Part shown: piece by piece, positions 51,487 through 60,944 of the stretch
How the letters are laid out: every line of letters starts with the position of its first letter
How positions within the stretch are numbered: position 1 is the stretch's first letter
From: an uncultured Ignavibacteria bacterium
GTDB taxonomy: Bacteria; Bacteroidota; Ignavibacteria; Tepidaquicellales; Tepidaquicellaceae
Length of the DNA stretch: 64,000 bases
Reading direction: 5' to 3'
NCBI GenBank assembly: GCA_937974175.1
Contig: CALJIG010000014.1
Location: 5,899 to 69,898 of the forward strand
The notes under the pieces: generated by a model
Databases searched by the model: none
What the model saw: the letters and a program-made list of their open reading frames with translations, nothing else
Told to the model about the DNA's origin: nothing
Program-made: the position numbers and the translations under genes

Positions 51487-54405
51487 ATGTTTAAAAAAAG
51501 ACTAACAGCACCCCTCATTTTACTTATTCTATTTGTTTTTAGTCACGCATACGCTCAGACTTTAACTTATCAGTCATATCCGAATGATCCGTTGAATGCG
51601 AGAATTTATAAACTGGATAACGGACTTACAGTTTATATGACTGTGTATAAGGATTCACCAAGGATACAGACTTTTATCGCAGTCCGCGCAGGAAGCAAGA
51701 ATGACCCCGAATATGCAACGGGTCTTGCTCACTACCTTGAGCATATGCTTTTTAAAGGCACAGATAAATTCGGTTCAAAAGACTGGGCTAAAGAAAAGCC
51801 TTTGATAGAAGAGATTGTACGTCTATATGATGTCTATAAAAAAACAACAGGTGACGATGCAAGAAAAAAAGTTTATCATCAGATAGATAGTATTTCAAAC
51901 TTAGCTTCAAAATATGCAATTGCAAATGAGTATGATAAAATGCTTGCTTCTATAGGAGCAACGGGAACGAATGCATTTACATCAAATGAGCAGACAGTTT
52001 ATACAAATGACATTCCGTCTAATCAGCTTGAAAAATGGCTGACAATAGAAGGTGAGAGATACAGAAATCCTGTTATGAGATTATTTCATACAGAGCTTGA
52101 AGTTGTATATGAAGAGAAGAACCGCTCATTAGATAACGGTAACTCAAAAGCATGGGAAGCGCTTTTTGCGGGATTGTTTCCTACTCATCAATACGGAACG
52201 CAGACAACAATCGGTACAATCGAGCATTTAAAAAATCCACCGCTAAGCGACGTAATAAAATATTACAATACTTATTACGTACCAAATAACATGGCATTGT
52301 GTTTATCGGGTGATTTTGATCCTGATGAAGCAATCAAAATGATTCAGGCAAAGTTCGGCTCATTGCCTTCTAAAGAAGTGCCCGAGTTTAAAGTTGCAGA
52401 AGAAAAACCCATCACTTCTCCCGTTGTAAAAGAAGTTTTCGGTCCTGATGCAGCAGCTCTTTTCATGGGATACAGATTTGAAGGCGCAGATTCTAAAGAT
52501 GCAGATATATTACAATTGTTAGGCAACGTTTTATTTAACGGCAATGCAGGACTTATAGATTTTAATCTTAATCAGCAGCAAAAAGTTTTAACCGGTTATG
52601 CCGGAGCAAATATATTAAAAGATTACTCTTATTTATTTTTATACGGAAAGCCGAGAGAAGGACAATCATTAGAGGAAGTAAAAGAACTGCTGCTTTCACA
52701 AATTGAATTATTAAAGCAGGGAAAATTTTCTGATGATCTTGTTTCTTCTATTATAACGGATTATAAGCTGCAGCAGACTAAAAAATTTGAATCAAACAGA
52801 GACAGGGCATTTGCATTTGTAGATGCATTTATTCTTGGCGAAGACTGGGAAAAAGCATTTACACAGATTGACAGATTATCAAAAATTACAAAGCAGGATA
52901 TCGTAGATTTTGCAAATAAACACCTTACCAATAATTATGTAGCTGTATTTAAAAGAACAGGTGAAGATAAAAATATTGTGAAGGTAATTAAACCGCAGAT
53001 TACTCCCGTTGATGTAAACCGTGATGCAGAATCCGATTTCGTGAAGAACTTAATTGCAACTCCTTCACCTGATGTGAAACCTGTATTCATCGATTTCAAA
53101 AAAGATATACAGGAGCTTCAGCTGCAAAATAAAGTACCGGTATATTATTTAAAGAATAACGAGAACGGAACATTTAATCTTGAGTTCATTACTGAAATCG
53201 GAACGAACAACGACAGAAGGCTTGGACTTATAAGTTATCTTGAATATCTCGGTACTTCAACACAGACAGCCGAGCAATTAAAAGAAGCTTTTTATAAAAT
53301 AGGCTGCAGTTATTCAATCAGTTCATCAAATAATAAAGTAGTTTATTCTCTATCAGGATTAAGCGAAAATTTTTCTAAGGCTCTGGATTTATTTGCAGGA
53401 CTTATAAATGATGCAAAGCCTGATGAAGCAGCCTTACAAAATTTAATATCAGATATTTTAAAATCACGTAAAGATGCTAAGCTCAGCAAGAATGCAATTA
53501 TCTCTGCAATGACTCAGTATGGTACATACGGACCGAAGTCTCCTTTCACAAATATTTTATCCGAGGCAGAATTAAAAAGCCTGAACGCAGCAGAGCTTGT
53601 GACATATTTAAAAACAATTCCGCAGTATCAATATAAAATTCATTACTACGGACCTGAGTCTACTGATAACCTAGTAAGCACATTAAATGCAAAATTAAAA
53701 AATGATGTGCTCACTCCTGCACCTGCACCGGTAGATTATACTGAACTATCTGAAAACAAAAACACAGTGTTTGTGGTAAACTATGATATGGTTCAGGCAG
53801 AAATACAAATGCTTTCTAAAGGCGCAGATACTTACGATAAAAACCTTGCTCCTTACGTAACGATATTTAATGATTATTTCGGAGGAGGAATGTCGTCAGT
53901 AGTATTTCAGGATATGCGCGAATCAAAGGCGCTGGCATATTCTGTTTACTCCGTTTACCGCTCACCAAGACAGCTTGATGAACCTTATTCAGTGTATGCA
54001 TACATTGGTACTCAGGCAGATAAACTTAATGAAGCAATGAATGGTATGAACGCTTTGCTGAACGAAATGCCTGAGAATGAGTCATTCTTTAATGCCTCTA
54101 AAGATGCTGTGATAAAGCAGATACAATCTGAAAGAATAACAAAGAATGCAATACTTGATTACTATGAAACATCTCGAAAGAAAGGGCTTGATTACGATAT
54201 ACGTCAGGAGATATATAATACTGTGCCCGGTATATCATTAGAACAGCTGAAAAATTTTCATAACCAATATATTAAAGGAAAAAAGTTTAATATAATGGTA
54301 CTTGGCGATAAGAATAAGATAGATAAATCTGTGCTTGAAAAATTCGGTACCGTAAAATACTTATCGCTTGAAGATATTTTCGGTTACGGCGAAGTAAGCA
54401 ACTAA
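51487..54405 (+). CDS. M16 family zinc metallopeptidase, exported, two tandem halves
   Basis: A 972-residue protein with a signal peptide ending HAYAQ. Half 1 contains the inverted zinc motif H82-x2-E85-H86 (LAHYLEHMLFKGT) and the distal Glu in EVVYEEKNRSLDN, about 75 residues later, as required. Half 2 (from about residue 540) has the same fold but no HxxEH, as in full-length pitrilysin-type enzymes. The R/Y pair is near the end (FGGGMSSVVFQDMRESKALAYSVYSVY). It is predicted to degrade peptides in the periplasm. It follows the TPR-like pair by 19 bp. Confidence 0.93.
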   Translation: MFKKRLTAPLILLILFVFSHAYAQTLTYQSYPNDPLNARIYKLDNGLTVYMTVYKDSPRIQTFIAVRAGSKNDPEYATGLAHYLEHMLFKGTDKFGSKDWAKEKPLIEEIVRLYDVYKKTTGDDARKKVYHQIDSISNLASKYAIANEYDKMLASIGATGTNAFTSNEQTVYTNDIPSNQLEKWLTIEGERYRNPVMRLFHTELEVVYEEKNRSLDNGNSKAWEALFAGLFPTHQYGTQTTIGTIEHLKNPPLSDVIKYYNTYYVPNNMALCLSGDFDPDEAIKMIQAKFGSLPSKEVPEFKVAEEKPITSPVVKEVFGPDAAALFMGYRFEGADSKDADILQLLGNVLFNGNAGLIDFNLNQQQKVLTGYAGANILKDYSYLFLYGKPREGQSLEEVKELLLSQIELLKQGKFSDDLVSSIITDYKLQQTKKFESNRDRAFAFVDAFILGEDWEKAFTQIDRLSKITKQDIVDFANKHLTNNYVAVFKRTGEDKNIVKVIKPQITPVDVNRDAESDFVKNLIATPSPDVKPVFIDFKKDIQELQLQNKVPVYYLKNNENGTFNLEFITEIGTNNDRRLGLISYLEYLGTSTQTAEQLKEAFYKIGCSYSISSSNNKVVYSLSGLSENFSKALDLFAGLINDAKPDEAALQNLISDILKSRKDAKLSKNAIISAMTQYGTYGPKSPFTNILSEAELKSLNAAELVTYLKTIPQYQYKIHYYGPESTDNLVSTLNAKLKNDVLTPAPAPVDYTELSENKNTVFVVNYDMVQAEIQMLSKGADTYDKNLAPYVTIFNDYFGGGMSSVVFQDMRESKALAYSVYSVYRSPRQLDEPYSVYAYIGTQADKLNEAMNGMNALLNEMPENESFFNASKDAVIKQIQSERITKNAILDYYETSRKKGLDYDIRQEIYNTVPGISLEQLKNFHNQYIKGKKFNIMVLGDKNKIDKSVLEKFGTVKYLSLEDIFGYGEVSN

Positions 54406-54536
54406 AAAATCTTTTTTTCTTTGCTTTTTTAAATGGAACTGTTTCCAAATATTGTTGTATAATTTCTCGTGGGATTTTATTAAAATACATAAAATCCCCG
54501 GATTTTAAATTATTAATAAAAGAAAAGGAGTAGTAA

Positions 54537-54935
54537 ATGAAAAAAGTCCTACTATTTGTATTACTTGTAGTTGCTTCAATGACTTTATCCCAGTCATTAA
54601 AAGCTCAATCTCTTTATTTTTGTGAAAGCGTTGACGCAGACGGATATCCTATCGGTGAAAGCACGGTTTTCACAATTCCATCAGCCGGCGGTTACTTAAA
54701 TATGCTTGTAAGATTACCTTACACTGCAGATGTAACATCCGTCAGATATGAAATCTACAAAGTAGATCCATACGGTTCAGAGTCCTACGATAATACAATT
54801 TATCAGGATGTAGAAAGAAGCTGGGTTTGGTTCTGGAAACAGGTAACATTTTACAAAACCGGAAATTATAATGTTTACGTCTATGATGCAAACAATTATT
54901 TATTAACATCCGGAACAGTAAAAATAAAATACTGA
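54537..54935 (+). CDS. Small secreted protein, unknown function
   Basis: A 132-residue protein with a signal peptide (MKKVLLFVLLVVASMTLSQSLKAQ). A good Shine-Dalgarno AAGGAG precedes the ATG by 8 bp, which is rare in this window and suggests strong expression. The mature ~108 residues are beta-rich and aromatic (SLYFCESVDADGYPIGESTVFTI...VTFYKTGNYNVYVYDANNYLLTSGTVKIKY), like a single Ig-like sandwich. It is followed by an intrinsic terminator. No family is recognised. Confidence 0.8.
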   Translation: MKKVLLFVLLVVASMTLSQSLKAQSLYFCESVDADGYPIGESTVFTIPSAGGYLNMLVRLPYTADVTSVRYEIYKVDPYGSESYDNTIYQDVERSWVWFWKQVTFYKTGNYNVYVYDANNYLLTSGTVKIKY

Positions 54936-54961
54936 TAACATTAATGTTTCTATTCAATATC

Positions 54962-54986
54962 AGCCGGACTATGTCCGGCTTTTTTA
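54962..54986 (+). terminator. Intrinsic terminator
   Basis: Stem AGCCGGAC (54962-54969), loop TAT, GTCCGGCT (54973-54980), then TTTTTT. It ends the single-gene unit of the small secreted protein; priA starts 33 bp further on. Confidence 0.93.
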
Positions 54987-55018
54987 TTTAAACAAATTTA
55001 TATCTTCCCATTTTAATC

Positions 55019-57553
55019 GTGAGTCAAAAATCTCCATATGCGCATATAGCTCTCAACGTGCCGATTGACTCTCTGTTTACCTATAAAATTCCCGAACATT
55101 TTTCTTCACAAATCCAGCCCGGAGTAAGAGTAATTGTAAATTTCGGAAATAAAATTTTAACCGGAGTTGTACTCGAACTTTCCGATAAACAGCCAACAAG
55201 AAAAGTAAAAGATATCCGAGATGTACTGGATGATAAGCCAATCCTTGCAGCAGAAATGATTTCGTTCTGCAGGTGGGTATCGCAATATTACATTTCTCCT
55301 ATAGGGGAAGTTGTTTTTCTTTCCATTCCAAGAAACATAAATATAAAGTCCGATATCTTTTATCAGCTGGCAGATGATTATATAGAGAAGCTGAACGAAT
55401 CAAAACTGAGAGATAATTTCCTTTTCGATATAATCGATTATATAAAAAAACACAAATCAGCCGTAACAAAAAAACAGATAGAAAAAAAATTTAAGTTCAA
55501 TGATCTGGCAAAGCAGGTGAATTTATTGCTTGAGAGCGGAGTGATTTATAATGAAAGCCTGTATTCAAAACCTACTAAAGAAAAAATTGTAAAATTCGTT
55601 TACCCGAATTTTTCTTCAGAAGCTTTGGAAGAAGTTATTAAAAAAAATAAAATCAGTTCAGATAAGCAGAAAAAATTTCTTACAGATTTACTGAAGTATA
55701 AAGATAAAGAACTCAACGAATTGATGAAAGAAACCGGTATTGGTTCGTCATCGGTAAACTCTTTGCAGCTTAAAGAATTAATCAACATAAAAGAAGTAAG
55801 GAAAATAAGAAGCTCAGAGGATATTTTTGAAGAAACGGAGAAAAATGTAACGTTAAATGATGACCAGAGAACCTGTCTTGATGAAATCAATTCAGCCATA
55901 GATTCAGGAACGTTCTCACCATTTCTTTTATTTGGTGTTACGGGCAGCGGCAAGACAGAAGTTTATATCAAAGCTGCGCAGCATGCGCTGGCGCAGAATA
56001 AAACAGCAATAATACTTGTACCGGAAATATCCCTCACTCCGCAGCTGATACACAGATTCAGAAGCAGATTTGGTGATAAGGTGGGAGTAATTCACAGCCG
56101 TTTATCTGATGGTGAAAGACTTGATACATTCGACAGAATAAAGAACGGATATTATAAAATTATTATCGGTGCGCGCTCGGCGTTATATGCTCCGGTAAAA
56201 AATCTCGGTCTTATAGTTGTTGATGAAGAGCATGATACATCTTACAAACAGGAAAATTCGCCAAGGTATCATGGGAGAGATTCTGCATTGGTGAGAGGGA
56301 AGTTCAACGAGTGCGCAGTTGTGCTCGGCTCTGCAACTCCTTCAATGGAAAGTTTTTACAATGCAGAGAGCGATAAATATAAACTGCTGACTTTAGATGT
56401 GAGAGCAGGAAATTTTAAACTGCCCGAAGTGAAAATTGTTGACCTGAACGAAAGTGAGAAGCTAAAAGAAAAAGAATATTTAGAGTCTAATACAAATTTT
56501 ATAAAAAAAGATTTTTTTGATTTAATAGATAAAGTAAGGCTTAAATTTCTTTCGAAGGATTTGTTAGTAGATATCGATAAACGTTTAGAAAGAAAAGAGA
56601 GTGTTATCATTTTACAAAACAGAAGAGGTTTTCATACATATATAGAGTGTATGTCCTGCAATACAGTTGAGATGTGCCCGAGATGCAGCATTGCATTGAC
56701 TTATCATAAGGCAATTGATTTATTAAAATGCCATTACTGCGGATTTTCAAAAAAGAAGCCTTTACTTTGCACTACCTGCGGCGCGCAGAAGCTTGTTGAA
56801 ATGGGAGCAGGGACTGAACGTGTGGAAGAAGAACTGATAAAGTTATTTCCCGAAGCAAGGATTACAAGGATGGATTCCGATTCGCTTACTTCAAAAAATC
56901 ATTACCAGAAAATCCTGAAAGATTTTTACGATAAAAAAATTGATATACTTGTCGGCACACAGATAATTTCAAAAGGGCTGGACTTTCCCGATGTAACACT
57001 TGTAGGTGTTGTGAACGCCGATATTGGGTTGTTAAATCCTGATTTCAGAGCAGGGGAGAAGACGTTCCAGATATTAACTCAGGTTGCGGGCAGGAGCGGA
57101 CGCGCAGAGAAAGAGGGAGAAGTGTTGATACAGACAACTCATCCCGAATATTTTTTATTTGCGAATGTTAAAGAGCATAACTATTTAGATTTTTACAGGA
57201 AAGAAATTAAAATGAGAGAGGCAGCGAATTATCCGCCGTTCAGCAGAGTTGCGATAATTGAAATTAAATGCGAGGACAGGATGCTTGCCGAGAGTAAAAT
57301 AAAAGAAGTTTATAATTTTGTGAAGATGAAAGATGAAACCAATAAGCTTGATATGCTGCCTCCGAATCCACCGTTGTTTTCCAAGCTGCGTGATAAATAC
57401 AGATACCATCTTTTAATAAAATCCCCGAAACAAAAAGATGCTTCGGGGAGTTATCTCAATTCGGTTTTAAGGGCAGTAAAAATTTACGCCGAAAAAAACC
57501 TTCCTACAAAAACACAGCTCACAATTGATATAGATGCTGTTAACTTGCTGTGA
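55019..57553 (+). CDS. priA: Primosomal replication helicase PriA
   Basis: An 844-residue protein. The N-terminal 3'-binding domain begins YAHIALNVPIDSLFTYKIP. The helicase has GVTGSGKTEVYIKAA (Walker A), VVDEEHDTSYKQENSPRYHGRD (Walker B, DEEH), and LGSATPSMES. Zinc-binding cysteines lie in ECMSCNTVEMCPRCSIAL, CHYCGF and CTTCGAQ. The C-lobe has DILVGTQIISKGLDFPDV and QVAGRSGRAEKEG. The function is replication restart. The GTG start is selected because it gives the full N-terminal domain. Confidence 0.95.
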   Translation: MSQKSPYAHIALNVPIDSLFTYKIPEHFSSQIQPGVRVIVNFGNKILTGVVLELSDKQPTRKVKDIRDVLDDKPILAAEMISFCRWVSQYYISPIGEVVFLSIPRNINIKSDIFYQLADDYIEKLNESKLRDNFLFDIIDYIKKHKSAVTKKQIEKKFKFNDLAKQVNLLLESGVIYNESLYSKPTKEKIVKFVYPNFSSEALEEVIKKNKISSDKQKKFLTDLLKYKDKELNELMKETGIGSSSVNSLQLKELINIKEVRKIRSSEDIFEETEKNVTLNDDQRTCLDEINSAIDSGTFSPFLLFGVTGSGKTEVYIKAAQHALAQNKTAIILVPEISLTPQLIHRFRSRFGDKVGVIHSRLSDGERLDTFDRIKNGYYKIIIGARSALYAPVKNLGLIVVDEEHDTSYKQENSPRYHGRDSALVRGKFNECAVVLGSATPSMESFYNAESDKYKLLTLDVRAGNFKLPEVKIVDLNESEKLKEKEYLESNTNFIKKDFFDLIDKVRLKFLSKDLLVDIDKRLERKESVIILQNRRGFHTYIECMSCNTVEMCPRCSIALTYHKAIDLLKCHYCGFSKKKPLLCTTCGAQKLVEMGAGTERVEEELIKLFPEARITRMDSDSLTSKNHYQKILKDFYDKKIDILVGTQIISKGLDFPDVTLVGVVNADIGLLNPDFRAGEKTFQILTQVAGRSGRAEKEGEVLIQTTHPEYFLFANVKEHNYLDFYRKEIKMREAANYPPFSRVAIIEIKCEDRMLAESKIKEVYNFVKMKDETNKLDMLPPNPPLFSKLRDKYRYHLLIKSPKQKDASGSYLNSVLRAVKIYAEKNLPTKTQLTIDIDAVNLL

Positions 57554-57616
57554 TAGTTACCTTGTTTTTATAATTAAATATTCATAAAATATATAAACTA
57601 ATTATATTAAACTTGC

Positions 57617-57946
57617 ATGAAAACAATTCTTTCTTTATTCTTATTATTCATTCTTGCAAATATCAGCTTTGCGCAGGATGCAAAAGATACAAAACAAAAA
57701 TCAGGTGAGCCGGTTTCTACTATCGGATATATAGAAAAAGCCGAATCGAAATCCGGATATGGAATTAATGGTTTTTACATTCAATTAACAAAAGATGAAT
57801 ATGAAAAATATTACGACAGAAAAATTGAAGTTTCAGGAAAATTATTAATTGTAAAAGGATTGACTGATGAAGAACTTAAAACCATGCAAGGCTCTAAAGA
57901 GGACAGATATTTCATAGAAGAGACTGCAATCAAAATTCTTGAGTAA
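57617..57946 (+). CDS. Small exported protein, unknown function
   Basis: A 109-residue protein with a signal peptide (TILSLFLLFILANISFAQ). The mature 91 residues begin DAKDTKQKSGEPVSTIGYIEKAESKSGYGINGFYIQL and end FIEETAIKILE. The pattern (a short beta segment, KIEVSGKLLIVKGLTDEE, and strand end) suggests a small OB- or SH3-like barrel, but nothing is recognised. It lies 63 bp after priA. Confidence 0.72.
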   Translation: MKTILSLFLLFILANISFAQDAKDTKQKSGEPVSTIGYIEKAESKSGYGINGFYIQLTKDEYEKYYDRKIEVSGKLLIVKGLTDEELKTMQGSKEDRYFIEETAIKILE

Positions 57947-58000
57947 CAGGAAACTTTTTTCAAAAATCGGTTATTGTAAATACTGAAAGGAGATAGAAAA

Positions 58001-58354
58001 ATGTTATCGGAAGAACAAGTAAAAAGATTAGTAGAGCTTCGTAAAGAAGAGATGGTTTTGATTACAAGAAAGATTGATTTTGAAAAAGGAGAAACAGATA
58101 ATACCGTGCCTGATGATAAAACAAGAATTGAAATTGAAAGAATAAATCTTCGGTTAAAGGAAATAGAAAAAGAATCTAATGTAATTAAAGATCTTCCAAA
58201 ACCAATTACACTCGACCAGCTTGCTAAAGAACTTGAAGTATCGAATCGTACTGAAGATGAAATAATTGAAGATTATACAAACCGCATAAATAAGAAGCGA
58301 CTTGAAATAGAAGAGCAGGTGAGAGAGTATGTAAATGATAATGATTTAACATAA
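58001..58354 (+). CDS. Small cytoplasmic coiled-coil protein
   Basis: A 117-residue acidic protein with no signal peptide. Helix 1 (SEEQVKRLVELRKEEMVLITRKIDFEKG) and helix 2 (KTRIEIERINLRLKEIEKESNVIK) form a coiled coil, followed by a helical end with TLDQLAKELEVSNRTEDEI. A Shine-Dalgarno AAAGGAG sits 9 bp before the ATG. Its relation to the exported neighbours is not evident. Unknown family. Confidence 0.72.
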   Translation: MLSEEQVKRLVELRKEEMVLITRKIDFEKGETDNTVPDDKTRIEIERINLRLKEIEKESNVIKDLPKPITLDQLAKELEVSNRTEDEIIEDYTNRINKKRLEIEEQVREYVNDNDLT

Positions 58355-58418
58355 TTATTTTAAAATTGAATTGAGTAATTAATTATTTTTTTCAATATTA
58401 ATGTAACAAAACATTAAT

Positions 58419-59831
58419 ATGAGAAAACTTCCCCAGCTTCTGCTCGTTGTTTTTTTTATCTTTTCATATGTAAATCTTTCCTTCGCTCAAAACTACGGAG
58501 CCAAAACAATTTTCAAAAAATATAACGATGCCGTTGTAGTAGTATATGCATGCGATATCTATGGTAAGCCTCTTTCACAGGGAAGCGGAGTCGTGCTTAA
58601 CAGTCAGGGATTGATTGTTACAAATTATCACGTATGCAAAGGCTCAAGTTTAATAAAAATTAAACATGAAGATTTATTAATAGAAGATGTCAGAATTTTA
58701 GGCGGCAATGAAGATGATGATATAATGTTCTTAAAAGTTGCTCAAAATAATTTTGGATTTATTCCTGCAGGCAACAGCGATAATCTTGAAATCGGACAGA
58801 AGGTTTATGCTTTAGGAAGTCCGCTAGGATTCGAAAACTCTATAACGGAAGGGATAGTAAACGGTATAAGGAAAATTTCTGAAGAGACAAACGATACCTA
58901 TATACAACTCTCTGCCAGCATAACTCATGGAAGCAGCGGGGGAGCATTAATAACTGCAGGCGGAAAATTAATTGGCATTACCTGCGGCGGAATGAAGGAA
59001 GGGCAGAATATAAATTTTGCAATTCCTATAAATAAAGTATTTGCTTCAGATATTTACATAGCAAATAAATATGATGAACCTTTAACTGAGAAGACTGAAA
59101 AGAAGAAAACTAAGAAGAAAAAGAAAACGACTGAAAGTATAACAAGCACCGATACTGAAAAGAAAACAAAGAAGCCAAGAAAGAAAAAGAAAGAGACAAC
59201 AGATATTACAAGCGGCTCTAATGAAAGCATTGCTAAAGTCCCGGGTAAAACAAGTAAGGATAGACCTGAAGAGAGTTCATATACTCAGTTAATGGAAAAA
59301 GGCAAGGATGCTGTTAAGTCAAAAGATTATAAATCGGGGCTGGATTATTTTACAAAGGCTATACAACTTGAGCCGGGTAATTCGCTGGCATATTATGCAA
59401 GAGCGGTTTGTTACTTAGCATTGACCAGAATAGATGAAGCACTTCAGGATTTAAATTATTTTCTGAAAGACAGGCAGGACTTTGCCGAAGCTTATTTTAT
59501 GAGAGCTGCAATTTATCAGTATCAGGAGAAATACTCGAGCGCAATAAATGATTATTTATCATCGCTGCAAATTGATAAATCCAATATGTATGCTGTATAC
59601 GGATTAGGCGAGTGTTATTATGAAACGGATGAGTTTGAACATTCACTGCTTTGCTTTAATACATTCATTGCTTTTGATAAATCCAAATCTGGCGCATATT
59701 TTTACCGCGGACTCAGCCTTCTTCATTTAGGAAATGACTATGAAAATCTTGATGCATGCGATGACCTTTCAAAAGCCTATTCTATGGGAATGAGCGAAGC
59801 TGCAGAATATATAAACCAATATTGTAAATAA
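58419..59831 (+). CDS. Trypsin-like (DegP/HtrA type) serine protease fused to TPRs
   Basis: A signal peptide ends NLSFAQ. Residues 25-215 are a chymotrypsin-fold protease with catalytic His71 (TNYHVCKG), Asp101 (EDDDIMFLKV) and Ser173 (THGSSGGALI). Where HtrA proteins have PDZ domains, this one has a Lys-rich linker (residues ~225-290, KKKTKKKKK and similar) and then about four TPR units (from ~290, e.g. GLDYFTKAIQLEPGNSLAYYARAV). It is a periplasmic quality-control or processing protease with a protein-binding tail (inference). Confidence 0.9.
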   Translation: MRKLPQLLLVVFFIFSYVNLSFAQNYGAKTIFKKYNDAVVVVYACDIYGKPLSQGSGVVLNSQGLIVTNYHVCKGSSLIKIKHEDLLIEDVRILGGNEDDDIMFLKVAQNNFGFIPAGNSDNLEIGQKVYALGSPLGFENSITEGIVNGIRKISEETNDTYIQLSASITHGSSGGALITAGGKLIGITCGGMKEGQNINFAIPINKVFASDIYIANKYDEPLTEKTEKKKTKKKKKTTESITSTDTEKKTKKPRKKKKETTDITSGSNESIAKVPGKTSKDRPEESSYTQLMEKGKDAVKSKDYKSGLDYFTKAIQLEPGNSLAYYARAVCYLALTRIDEALQDLNYFLKDRQDFAEAYFMRAAIYQYQEKYSSAINDYLSSLQIDKSNMYAVYGLGECYYETDEFEHSLLCFNTFIAFDKSKSGAYFYRGLSLLHLGNDYENLDACDDLSKAYSMGMSEAAEYINQYCK

Positions 59832-59857
59832 TTATTAATCTTTTTTTGATTTAACTC

Positions 59858-59886
59858 AAAGGCACGTTATTAACGTGCCTTTTTAT
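59858..59886 (+). terminator. Intrinsic terminator
   Basis: Stem AAAGGCACGTTA (59858-59869) and TAACGTGCCTTT (59871-59882), continuing into T-rich sequence. It ends the protease-TPR gene and isolates it from the channel/TIR pair that begins at 59979. Confidence 0.88.
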
Positions 59887-59978
59887 TTTATAGATGAAAT
59901 TAAGTTTTATAATTAATTTGCTTGTCCGCAGACCATAGTTTATTTTTGTAAATATTTAATAAATATTTTAAACCCCGG

Positions 59979-60932
59979 ATGAAAAAATTTTCTACTGCAA
60001 TTTTATTTTGTTTGTTATTCTTTTCTAATATTTCATTTGCACAGAAAGATACGTGTAAAATAGGAATGTACGTGTTATCGTTATCAGATTTTAAAATAGA
60101 TGACCAGAGCTTTAAAGCGGATTTCTGGATATGGTTCATATATGATAACGACAGTCTTGTAATGAAAGATGCGATTGAAATAATGAATGCCAAGTCTACA
60201 GAGTTCAGTAATTATTCGATTGAGAAAAAGGGAGGAAAAAACTGGGCGCAGGTGAAATGTAAAGCTGTTATAAATCAGAATTGGGATGTAACAAAATTTC
60301 CATTTGATAAGCAGGACCTTTCTATTAAAATTGAACACACAATGTTGGATGCCGATGAAGTGGTATTTATTGCAGATTCAGAAAATTCAAAAATAGATTC
60401 TACATTTTTTTTAGATGACTGGGATATAAATTCATTTCAGCTTAAGAGTATCAAAAGAACTTATAACACAACTTTTGGTGACCCTGTGTTAAAAGGTTCA
60501 AGCACATATCCCGGAGTGGAAGCAGAAATAATAATTACCCGTGCGCACTCTCAGGGGATTCTTGTAAAAATGCTTACAGGTGTTTACGTTGCCTTCTCGA
60601 TTGCTTTGCTGGGATTTTTAATAAAGCCTTCGCTTGCAGACAGGCTCGGACTTTGTGTCGGCGGTATTTTTGCAGCTGTCGGTAATAAATATATTATAGA
60701 ATCCGTGGTACCGTCATCAACTGCAAATACGCTGTTGGATAGTATTCACAATCTTACCTTTGTTGCAATTCTTATTATGATAGCGCTTACAGTTGTTTCT
60801 TTGAAATGGTCAGATACTGAAGATGAGAAATTAAAAATGCGGTCGCAGAAAATTGACAGGATAAGTTTTGTTGTGCTTCTGGTAGGATTTATAACTGCAA
60901 ATGTAATTTTAATACTTTCAGCAAAGAGTTAA
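59979..60932 (+). CDS. Pentameric ligand-gated ion channel-like protein
   Basis: A 317-residue protein with a signal peptide (~1-22). Residues 23-190 are a beta-sandwich with the Cys-loop receptor landmarks: FKADFWIWF and W102...FPFDKQDLSI (FPFD at 107-110), though the disulfide cysteines are absent as in prokaryotic members. Then four membrane helices: ~193-214, ~222-242 (candidate pore helix M2, DRLGLCVGGIFAAVGNKYI), ~252-276 and ~296-314, with Pro245 in the M2-M3 loop. This is the plan of bacterial channels like GLIC and ELIC. It is 12 bp ahead of a TIR-like gene. The ligand is unknown. Confidence 0.78.
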   Translation: MKKFSTAILFCLLFFSNISFAQKDTCKIGMYVLSLSDFKIDDQSFKADFWIWFIYDNDSLVMKDAIEIMNAKSTEFSNYSIEKKGGKNWAQVKCKAVINQNWDVTKFPFDKQDLSIKIEHTMLDADEVVFIADSENSKIDSTFFLDDWDINSFQLKSIKRTYNTTFGDPVLKGSSTYPGVEAEIIITRAHSQGILVKMLTGVYVAFSIALLGFLIKPSLADRLGLCVGGIFAAVGNKYIIESVVPSSTANTLLDSIHNLTFVAILIMIALTVVSLKWSDTEDEKLKMRSQKIDRISFVVLLVGFITANVILILSAKS

Positions 60933-60944
60933 AACTTTTTAATT

